From contig NC_063161.1 of assembly GCF_023159225.1 (NCBI RefSeq), forward strand, positions 811,001 through 875,000: DNA of 64,000 nt, read 5' to 3'. Shown here piece after piece: positions 55,918 through 64,000 of the stretch (the first letter of the stretch is position 1; every line of letters starts with the position of its first letter). Origin of the DNA: Perognathus longimembris pacificus (lineage: Eukaryota > Chordata > Mammalia > Rodentia > Heteromyidae). The notes under the pieces are model-generated. The model worked only from the letters and a program-made list of their open reading frames with translations, was not told the DNA's origin and did no database searches. Both the position numbers and the translations under genes were made by a program.

Positions 55918-56127
55918 TCAACTTGGAAATCCTTTAGCTCTGTTCTGCAACTCTGCTTCAAATACGCCTGTGCCTGGCCAGCCTTCTCTCCCGTTCTGTC
56001 GTTTGGAAGCGTGACTCTATGAGTACATGCAAGATTCATGAAAATCATAACTGGATTTATAACTTCTGATGGAGCGAGCAATCATGTGAGGCACACTCTT
56101 GGATCTGGGCTTTAAAAACCTCCCTCT

Positions 56128-56325
56128 TGGCTGGGAGTGAGGCCTAGTGTAGAGTGCTTGCCTCATATACATGAAGCCCTGGGTTCGATTCCCCAGCACC
56201 ACATAAACAGAAAAAGCTGGAAGTGGCGCTGTGGCTCAAGTGGCTCAAGTGGTAGCCTTGAGCAAAAAGAAGCCAGGGGCAGTGCTCAGGCCCTGAGTTC
56301 AAGCCCCAGGACTGGCAAAAAAACA
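56128..56325 (+). mobile_element. IDL-Geo SINE with an internal CTCAAGTGG duplication
   Basis: A complete plus-strand dimer. In the right monomer GTGGCTCAA occurs twice in a row and the usual CAGAGTGC is missing, so slippage replaced part of the box-A-like region. Confidence 0.87.
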
Positions 56326-56793
56326 ACAACAACACAAAAAAACAACCCAAAAAACCCTCCCTCTCCCTAGTTCAAAAAGCTTTGCCTTTGTCCAGCAGGG
56401 GTCACTGGGGTCCTGGGGTTGGCTGTTGAGGATGACATGAGGGGATCTGGTTTTGCTTCTCCCCCCATGCACCGAGTGGGAGTTGCTTTCCCTTTGGGCC
56501 AACCTGTGGAGCTAGTTGGTCTGCAGGGCCTGACCAGGCCTTAGCGGCCGAGGGCGGCCTCGGCCCAGCCTCAGGTGAGGTGAGGCGGTCTGCTTTGCTG
56601 CTCAGAGGTGTCCTGTTGCTCACCCCCAGTTCTTCCGTGTGGTCCTGTGACATCTGAGTCGGCATAGGCACCCTGGGGTGGCTGACCTCGCGGCTGCCAT
56701 TGGGCCTCCTTAATGTCATAGTAACGGTCTATAGTTTACTCCTGGAAAAATTCATTACATTTGAGTTCCAGATGACTTGTTTTATTAAACGAG

Positions 56794-57003
56794 CCCCAGT
56801 CCCGGGGCTTGAACTTAGGGCCTGGATACTGTCCCTTAGCTTTTTCACTCTAGGCTGAAGTTCCACCACTCGAACCACAGTTCCAAGAGTCTCAAAGGCT
56901 TGCCTTCCCTGGGCTGGTTTGTTTGTGTCAAGCTGCAAGGCACAGATCTCACTCAGCCTCTTGAGTAGCTAGGGTTACGGCGGATATGAGCCACTGGTGC
57001 CTG
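56794..57003 (-). mobile_element. Old B1-dID SINE
   Basis: CCAGTCCCGGGGCTTGAACT to ATGAGCCACTGGTGCCTG, antisense. Confidence 0.7.
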
Positions 57004-57244
57004 AAAATAGGGTGTTTTAGTAGCTCTTTGTATAGATGGCAGGTCTTTGTTTTTATAGTACATTGTGTGTCCTCTTGGAGTATCTGTGGAAAGTGGCCAT
57101 TTTGGTGGGTTTGTCAAAGCTTCTGCTTTTCTTTATTTGACAGTTGAGCAAGTTGCTTCCCAGTGCATGCTAGCCTGAAATGCTCTTTGAATTAAGGAAG
57201 TTCTCTTTCACTTCTGCTTAGCAGTCAGAAGTGGTTGTGTTTTT

Positions 57245-57660
57245 GGTGCTTGCTTTATTTTGAGACGGTCTTGTTATGTAGCTTAGGCTGTCCTCAGTCC
57301 TGCTGCCTCAGCCTCCCAAGTGCTGGGAATACAGGTGTGGACCATGATGTGTGGCCTTGGCCCTGTTTTTTTTTTTGGGGGTGGTGGTGGTGGTACTGGG
57401 GCTTGAACATAGGGCCTGGGTTCTCTTAGCTTTTTCACTGAGGTTTGTCAGGCTACCACTTGAGCTACAGCTCTATGGTGTGGCATTTTGCTGGTTAATT
57501 GAAGATAGATGTTCATGGGCTTTTCCAACCAGACTAGCTTTGAACTGAGAACTAGTTTAAAATTTAATGGCTTTTCCCCACCTCCCTGTGCTGAGATAGA
57601 ACCCAGGACCTTTTCATGCCAGGCAAGAGCTCCTTTTCCTGACTACTACATCCAAGCCCA
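57245..57660 (-). mobile_element. Antisense SINE cluster (B1, B1-dID, ID)
   Basis: 57245-57357 is B1 (CCTCAGCCTCCCAAGTGCTG), 57365-57556 a partial B1-dID (TGGTACTGGGGCTTGAACAT) and 57584-57660 an ID fragment (GATAGAACCCAGGACC). Confidence 0.65.
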
Positions 57661-57807
57661 TTGTTTGGAATGACTTGAATTGTCAGTACTGTAGCTTTTA
57701 GTGTTTTAAGAACGGATAGCTTCAATATGTACAAGTAGTGTATGGATTATTTGTGTAAGCAATGACCTGAAATAGCACACATGTCATATTTCTCACTGAG
57801 CCCTGGA

Positions 57808-58055
57808 AGGAGGGAGGGAGGGAAGGAGGGAGCTTGCCCAGGCGTCTTCCTCACTGTTCCACTGGGTGGGGGGGGGGGAGCTTGCCCATGTCCTTTCCTG
57901 GTGGGGGGGGCGGGGAAGGGGGGAGGGAATTGGCTCACATGCCTTCCTCACTGTTCCACTGGGTGGGGGAGCTTGCCCATGTCCTTTCCTCATGGGGGGG
58001 GAGGGTAGGAGGGAGCTTGCCCATGCTCCTTCCTCACTGCTGGGGGGGGAGGGGT
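57808..58055. repeat. G-rich minisatellite in the BRD1 intron, about 4 units
   Basis: Units contain GAGCTTGCCCATGTCCTTTC or CCTTCCTCACTGTTCCACTG, separated by runs of G. The core GAGCTTGCCCA recurs at about 57830, 57878, 57969 and 58012. Confidence 0.88.
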
Positions 58056-58484
58056 GAATTTTGTAGGTTGTAGCTCACACCATAAAGTTTGTATGCATTA
58101 TTACAGTGTACTTACTGTCTCGTGGGTTTTAGTACATGCCTGGTGTTACACATTTATTACCATGTCCAATTTTATAACTTTCTCAACACTCCAGAAAACC
58201 CCTATACTTTTCAGCTTCCCCACCTCTGGCCACCACAGGTTTGCTTTCATGAAAATGGAATCCTGTATGATTTTTGCCTTTGAATCTGGCTTTTTTTCAC
58301 TTTGCATATTTTTTTTCAAAGTGCACCCATATTTTAGCATGGATTAGTGCTTCATTTTTGTATTGGATGGATGAAAAAATCTCATCTGTTGGACTTTTGG
58401 GTTCCTGCTTTTTGACTTTAATAAATAGTGCTGCTGTGAACTTTTGTGTACAATTGTTATGTAGACATATGTTCTCATTTCTTT

Positions 58485-58680
58485 TTTTTTGCCAGTCCTG
58501 GGCCTTGAACTCAGGGCCTGAGCACTGTCCCTGGCTTCTTTCTGCTCAAGGCTAGCACTCTGCCACTTGAGCCACAGCGCCACTTATGGCCATGTTCTGT
58601 ATATGTGGTGTGGGGAATCGAACCCAGGGCTTCATGTATATGAGGCAAGCACTCTTGCCACTAGGCCATATTCCCAACCC
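58485..58680 (-). mobile_element. IDL-Geo SINE in L1, 11-bp target-site duplication
   Basis: Flanked by TCATTTCTTTT at 58474-58484 and 58681-58691. The L1 sequence resumes without loss. Confidence 0.88.
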
Positions 58681-58921
58681 TCATTTCTTTTGAGTATATT
58701 CCAAGGAGCCAAATTGCTGGGTTATGTGATAACTGTGTTTTTGTATTTTTCCTCCACAGCAGTTGTACCCTTTTGCATCCTCACGCCACTGTTGTCTTTG
58801 GCTGTGGCCGTCTGATGGTGTGAAGTGTAACTCCTTGTGGTTTTGATTTGTAGTCCTCTGATGGCTAAAACTTGAGTGTCTCTTGTGCTTGTCAACCATT
58901 TGTGAGTTTTCTTTGGAGTGT

Positions 58922-59146
58922 GTGTACTGGGCTTGAACCTCAGTACCTGGGCTCTGTCCTTTAACGTTCCTGCTCAGGGGTGGCACTCTGCCTCTTGATC
59001 CACAGCTCCCTTTCTGACTTTTTGCTCGTTAGTTGGAAATAAGAATTTCATAGACTTTCCTGTCTGGGCTGCCTTTCCAGTCCAGATCCGCAAAGCTCAG
59101 CCATTTGAGTAGATAGGATTATGGGTATGAGCCCCTGGTACCCAGC
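58922..59146 (-). mobile_element. B1-dID SINE in L1
   Basis: An antisense dimer, with CTTTGGAG repeated on both sides (about 58910 and 59147) as a likely short target-site duplication. Confidence 0.78.
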
Positions 59147-59361
59147 TCTTTGGAGAAATGCTTAATCCTGTTTTCTTTTTCATTTTAGTTTTTGGACTGG
59201 GAGGAGCATCATCTGACTTATGTTTAACACAATATTTTGGATATTAGATCCCCTATCAGACAACATGATTTTCTTCCATTCTGTGAATTGCCTTTGTATT
59301 ATATTCATGCTGTCATTTAAAATGTGAAAAAATTTAATCTTAGTGTGTACAGTTAATCTTT

Positions 59362-59462
59362 TTTTTTTTTTAATTTCGGTCTGAGATCAGGACTTCAGTC
59401 ACTTTCTGATGCTTTCGCCTCTTGGCTGGAGCTCAACCACCTGGGCCATGACTCCAACCCCA
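59362..59462 (-). mobile_element. Antisense ID-type fragment with T-run
   Basis: CAGTTAATCTTTTTTT before it and CAGTTGATCTTTTTTT after it look like a decayed target-site duplication. Confidence 0.55.
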
Positions 59463-59464
59463 GT

Positions 59465-61310
59465 TGATCTTTTTTTCTTCTCTGGTTGTTGCCACATCTA
59501 AGCGGGTTCTCTCTCCCCCCCTCCCTTCACACATATGGCAGGAGTTTTCAAAACTGCTTTGGACCTGCAGCAACATTGTCTTGTTCTTTATGTCCTGGGA
59601 TGGCTCTGCAGTTCCTTTGGGGTCCTGGGAAAAATCTGGCAAGCAGACACACCAAGCAGGCAGGCTGCTCCCTTTTTATCCCTAACTCAGCAGGCCCCAC
59701 CCCTCTCCTCTCATTGGCAGAGCTTAAGTTCACAATCTGCAAAAGGATGTAGCTTAATTAACAGGATGCCACTGAAATTCAAGGGAGGAGCTTTTAACGG
59801 GATGTCTTAAAGTGCTCAGGAAAAGTACGTATATAACTAAAATGTAATTAATAAGGGCCAAGCCACTTGGCCAAAGCATGAATCTTTTGGAAAAACAATT
59901 CTCCAAAGACGGATAGAAAGGACGCAAACTACTTTGATAAAAAGATATGCTGGACCTGCCTTGTCTTGGCCAGATGTGGCTGCACAGTTTCAGTCTCCCA
60001 GTTCACTCCTGCCTGGGGCTGCATGCCTCTTCAGTTCTAGGGGGTTTCAGATTTCTGTGTGCCAGCCTGGTGGGGGCCCAAAATGTTACCTTGCTGTGGT
60101 CTCAGTTTTCTTGTCCTGACCACAAAGACAAAGAGGCTACACAGCTTTACAGTGTGACTGCCGTCCCCCCCCCCCCGCCCCCCGCTTCTGACCTTCCTGG
60201 TCCGAGTTGTTTCTGTGGGGGCAGCACTCTCTTCAAAGGAAGGCTGGCTGGGCTAGACGCCTGGGTCAGATCTGCATACAGCCACCCTGTAGGTAGCGGG
60301 TGCTGTCAAATCAAGTGCTTTGCAGTGCTTTTTTGTATGCCTGGTGCTTGTCATGTCTGAATAGCCCTGAGGTTTGTTTGCTAGTGGCAGCTCTTGTGTG
60401 GTCCCTCCCCTTCCCTTGTTCTGGCCTTCCAGAACAGGTGCACGGGTGTCAGCTCCTCTGGCTGTGGCAGGGGTCCCCGCCTTTCTGTCAGGGTTGACTC
60501 CAGCACGCAGCCCGCCCCAGCTGATAGGAAGTGAGTGCTCAGCAGCCCAGACTGTTGGGAGTGTGGTCCACACTCAGGTCATTAGCTCACTTACACTCAA
60601 GTCTTTGAGCTCTATTACAAGTGTGGACCCCATTCATTCTGTCCCTGCTGACTACTTTTTCTGCCTCTATGGCTCTGTGATACCACTTTGAGTGGGTTTC
60701 ATATGGGACCTGCCAGTCCCTGTGCTTTCCCAATCAGTGCCTGTCTAAGGGAGAGAGCTCTTATAGATGGTTGGAGGTGGGGGGGGGGCTGCATTCTGTT
60801 TTAGGAATTTTTCTGTCTCCCGTTAGGTTTCTGGACAGATCGTCTGCAGTTGGAAATGCATGAACTCTGCAGACCACTTGGAGATGGCTCACATAGGATA
60901 CTTTTGTCTTCCTCTGGGTTTTTGGTGTCTTAATGTGCAAGGTGCTGCACTCCTGACCCATGAACTGTTGGCCATCTTCCCCTCTACTGCGGCGGCTAGC
61001 AGAGTCTTGGCAGTTCTTACAGGGGCTTCCCATGCTGCCCAGCAGAGTGTGTTCCAGCTCTTCCTCATCTTGTCCTTGGGTATGCGTGCTGTTCCGTGCC
61101 TTTCTGTGGGCTCACCTTCCAGTGTCAACTTCCTGGGTCCCCAGGGCAGGGCTCCCCGTTGTTGAGAGGATGTGGTGCACTGGCTACATGGTGCTGGGGC
61201 CTTCTTGAGCAGTGCCTTTGTTTCTCTGTCCGTTAGCCTGGACTCACTGATTGGATTCCTCTTCTGTCCTGCTACTCTATTGAGCCCCAGGCTTCATGTT
61301 TCCTAGTTCA
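59465..61310. other. BRD1 intron stretch with no recognised feature
   Basis: C-run at 60166-60176. 59640-59720 has an LTR-like composition, but I cannot name it. No exon was recognised. Confidence 0.35.
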
Positions 61311-61319
61311 GGGCTCAAC

Positions 61320-61532
61320 CACTTGAACTATTCCTAAGGTACTGGAGTTTGAGCTCTGTATCACACTTACCAGGCAGGCTTTCTACCACTTGAGCTATGC
61401 CTCCAAGCCTGTATTTGTTTTTGAGACAGGTTCTCACCACTACCTTTGCATGTGCTGACCTTGAACCTGCCATCCTATTCCCTCTGCCTTTTGAGTAGCT
61501 TGAATGGTAGGAATGTGCCCTCATGCGTGCTT
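61320..61532 (-). mobile_element. Antisense ID fragment plus B1
   Basis: 61320-61412 (CTACCACTTGAGCTATGCCT) and 61413-61532 (TTTTTGAGACAGGTTCTCAC). Confidence 0.6.
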
Positions 61533-61707
61533 GGCCTCTTAATTTTCTTCTGAATAATCTTTTTCTCTTAGGGTGAGATTCAGTTTCTAAAATAATTACT
61601 GTATGGATGTGGTTATATTTTTTTCCTCTCCATAGTCAATTGGCAAGTCACTTCTCCTCAGATTTTGCTTTGCATCTAAATTTTCAGATTTATTTGCATA
61701 AATTGAG

Positions 61708-62185
61708 CTTTTTTTTTTTTTTTTTTTTTTTTTGCAAGTCCTGAGGCTTGAACTCAAGGCCTGGGCGCTGTCCCTGAGCTTCTTTGTGTTCAAGACTAGC
61801 AATTGGGGCTGAGAATATGGCCTAGTGGCAAGAGTGCTTGCCTTGTATACATGAAGCCCTAGGTTAGATTCCCCTGCACCACATATACAGAAAACGGCCA
61901 GAAGTGGTGCTGTGGCTCAAGTGACAGAGTGCTAGCTTTGAGCAGAAAGAAGCCAGGGACAGTGCTCAGGCCCTGAGTCCAAGGCCCAGGACTGGCAAAA
62001 AAAAAAAAAAAAAGGCTAGCACTTGATCACTTGAGCCACAGTGCCACTTCTGGCTTTTTCTAAGTAAGTTTATTGGAGATAAGAGCCTCAGACTTTCCTA
62101 CCCCAGCTGGCTTTCAGCTGTGATCCTCAGATCTTAGCTTCCGGAGTAGCTAGGATTATAAGTGTGAGCCACTGGCACCTGGCTG
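61708..62185 (-). mobile_element. B1-dID SINE (outer), split by an opposite IDL-Geo
   Basis: The right-monomer part lies at 61708-61804, with a long T-run. The rest resumes at 62014-62185 and ends GAGCCACTGGCACCTGGCT. Confidence 0.85.
61805..62013 (+). mobile_element. IDL-Geo SINE (inner)
   Basis: A complete plus copy with an A tail. The flanks AGACTAGCAATT and AGGCTAGCACTT are a likely 12-bp duplication with two mismatches. Confidence 0.85.
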
Positions 62186-62227
62186 GAATAGTTTTTGTCG
62201 TTGTTTGTTTTTAAGGCTTCTGACTGG

Positions 62228-63680
62228 ACAATGGGGGTATGGTGTAGGTAGTAGAGTGCTTGCTGTAAGAGTTACTAAAATAGGCTGCAGAAGATTGAGA
62301 ACACCACACTGTATTCAGACAGTAGAGAGAACTTTATTTTGCTGAGCTGTTGGCCTGCGGCCAAGTTCAAGGTGGTGGGCCTGAGAGGGAGTCAGCCCCA
62401 CGATGCCTCATCTGGGGCAGGGAGGTGTGGCCAGGTGGATTAGGATGTGACCTCAGGGGAGGGGGAGGTAATGCCTCCAGGTATGCATTTACCCAAGTAA
62501 CTGGGTGGAGGCTTAACCTCGTGGGGGGCATCTGCCTGGAGCCCTCCGGGGGGAGGGCCTTGAGTTCAAATCCTTGAGCCACAAAAAGTTTAGGTGTTAC
62601 TTTTGTTGGTGTTCCTGGTTTTTCTTTGCTGTTGTGTGCATATGGAACCCATGGCCTTGTGCATGGGGGGGGGGAGCGGGGAAAGACTATTGCCGGTAGG
62701 CACCTCCCACCCCTCTTGTTTGTTCTTAGGTATTCCAGTCACTTACTCCTCCCCAGTACTGCCTTGCCCTGGCTGCCGCTGCCTTCTCCCTGCTCAGCAG
62801 GGCATTTCTGTGACCTATTGTCTTTGAATTCTAATGTCTACTTTACATGTTCGTAATCTAGAAATGTGTATTTTTGTTACCAGTGTAAACGTATTTTTGA
62901 ACTGCAGGCTTAGGCTGTGTTACCTCCAGAGTAGCTGGGACTCTAGGCTCCTGGCTTGGTATTGATATTTGAATTTTCTGGTGCCAGGGATGGAACCTAG
63001 GGCCTGGTGTGCTAGGCAAACAAGTGTGCACAGTGAGCGCAGGCAGCATCGGCACATCCATCGGTCTGTACGTGTACAGCTCTGCACTTGCAGTGCATTG
63101 CTTGTGCCCTGGAGTCCTCCCCCCACTGAACAGCCAAGGACAGTGGATACTGGTGCTCTGGTGACCTTCCTCACTTCCACAGGCTCTTCACCCAGCACTG
63201 CGTCTTGATCTCTAAACTCGGGGGCCCACTGATCGCTAGGAAGGTGTACTCACCACCGGTGCCCTTCTGGTGTCTCAGCCCAGCCTGGGGAGCGCTGTGT
63301 GTCCCCGTGTTTATGTACTTGTTGAGCATTTTCACTTAGTGTTGGTTTTCCTAACTCATGTGTCCTAGTTCAAGGCTTCACAGTCCTTTTTTTCCCCCGA
63401 GTCTGAGTTTTTCAGATATTTATTCACAAATCCCCAAAGTGATCTTGGAAAGCAGTCAATGCCTTCTTGAGTAGCTATCTTAACTTCTTTCATTCTCAGG
63501 CCAAGCAGAAAGTGTAATTTCTGGACTATTGGAAGAGACGTGCACATTAACGTCACTTTTTCTTTAACCCCCCCAGGGGTGGAGCCCCGGGTATGGAACA
63601 TGGTGGGCAAGTGTTCTGTCACCCAGCTGCAGCTACCCCTGGCTCTGCTGGATGTTGGGAGGTCAGAGCCCGGGTTAGCA
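62228..63680. other. BRD1 intron stretch with minor SINE fragments
   Basis: ID-type pieces at 62228-62275 (plus) and 62979-63030 (minus, GGGATGGAACCTAGGGCC). A possible LTR-like block lies at 62290-62580 (GAACTTTATTTTGCTGAGC). No exon was recognised. Confidence 0.35.
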
Positions 63681-63684
63681 TTAT

Positions 63685-63990
63685 CAGCCAGGCGTGTTGC
63701 TGCACCCATGTACTCAGGAGTCAGACGAGAGGATGGGATTTGAGTCGTAGTGAGGCCTCTTCTCAAATCTTAGAAATACATAAGACACTATTCCCTCCTC
63801 TTTCTTCTGCCTCCATCTGTAATCCCAGCTACTGTGCCGGGGTCGGGGAGGGAAGTGGGGGGCGGGGATGATTGCAGTTCCAGGTCACCCTCACCAAAGG
63901 TGATGAGTCCCAGCTCAATACACAAGTCAGATGTGATTGAGTACTTGTAATCCCAGGTACTCCGGCTGTGGAAGGAATCTGAGTCTAGCC
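63685..63990 (+). mobile_element. Decayed B1-type copies at the window edge
   Basis: CAGGCGTGTTGCTGCACCCA and CATCTGTAATCCCAGCTACT mark two partial B1 copies. Confidence 0.5.
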
Positions 63991-64000
63991 CAGACAGAAC

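Larger units (their letters stand above)
58090..59361 (-). mobile_element. Old L1 (3' part), split by two SINEs
   Basis: An antisense old mammalian L1 body (TAAATAGTGCTGCTGTGAAC, GAGCCAAATTGCTGGGTTAT, GTGGTTTTGATTTGTAGTCC, TATTAGATCCCCTATCAGAC). It continues in order across the SINEs at 58485-58680 and 58922-59146. It has no usable open frame. Confidence 0.75.
49622..64000 (+). other. BRD1: BRD1 second intron (continues past the window)
   Basis: The next exon should start with residues like LNRIANQVAIQRKKQF. I could not find it in the remaining 14 kb. The interval is SINE- and L1-rich with no other recognised gene. Confidence 0.7.

Noticed and set aside
49622..64000. Search for the next BRD1 exon
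   Set aside because: No stretch encoding the expected continuation (LNRIANQVAIQ-like) was found, so the exon is probably beyond the window.

Overview
This is a window of mammalian nuclear DNA, almost certainly from a geomyoid rodent (kangaroo rat, pocket mouse or pocket gopher lineage). Its genes are split by GT-AG introns and its promoters are CpG islands. It is packed with two kinds of dimeric SINE: an ID/tRNA-Ala-led dimer that matches what I recall as IDL-Geo, described from Dipodomys, Chaetodipus and Thomomys, and a B1/7SL-led dimer of the B1-dID type. The species call rests on recognising these SINEs by eye.

Three protein genes are present, in the order known from human 22q13.33 but read from the opposite strand. 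ALG12 (+, 448-7446) is complete from its start codon: nine coding exons join to a 490-residue ER mannosyltransferase. ZBED4 (-, 15422-11982) has its whole 1146-codon protein in one exon; its non-coding first exon is probably in the CpG island near 33.2 kb, giving an intron of about 18 kb. BRD1 (+) starts in the CpG island at 45.5-46.8 kb; only its first coding exon (48258-49621, 454 codons plus 2 nt) lies in the window, and the gene runs off the right edge.

Layout: 1-7.9 kb ALG12, whose introns hold a 40-bp VNTR and a 120-bp triplication; 7.9-10.8 kb tail-to-tail intergenic DNA; 10.8-15.5 kb ZBED4 3' region and coding exon, with a CpG-rich patch at 11.1-11.5 kb; 15.5-32.2 kb SINE-rich ZBED4 intron; 32.3-34.05 kb ZBED4 promoter CpG island; 34.06-35.37 kb a C-rich minisatellite of about 39 units; 35.4-45 kb intergenic DNA between the head-to-head ZBED4 and BRD1 promoters; 45.19-45.47 kb a pure pyrimidine tract of 279 nt at the edge of the BRD1 CpG island; 45.5-64 kb BRD1 exon 1, intron 1, exon 2 and the start of a SINE/L1-rich intron.

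The genes are independent neighbours. ALG12 builds the N-glycan precursor in the ER, BRD1 scaffolds the HBO1 (KAT7) histone acetyltransferase in the nucleus, and ZBED4 is a nuclear DNA-binding protein domesticated from a hAT transposase. I see no bacterial-type system, CRISPR array, tRNA or rRNA gene and no intact retroviral gene. The most noteworthy signals are the 39-unit minisatellite beside the ZBED4 promoter, the uninterrupted pyrimidine tract at BRD1, a GC-AG intron in ALG12 with a 17-G run next to its donor, and several nested SINE insertions with readable target-site duplications. Very long proline/arginine-rich reading frames over the GC-rich repeats are artefacts.
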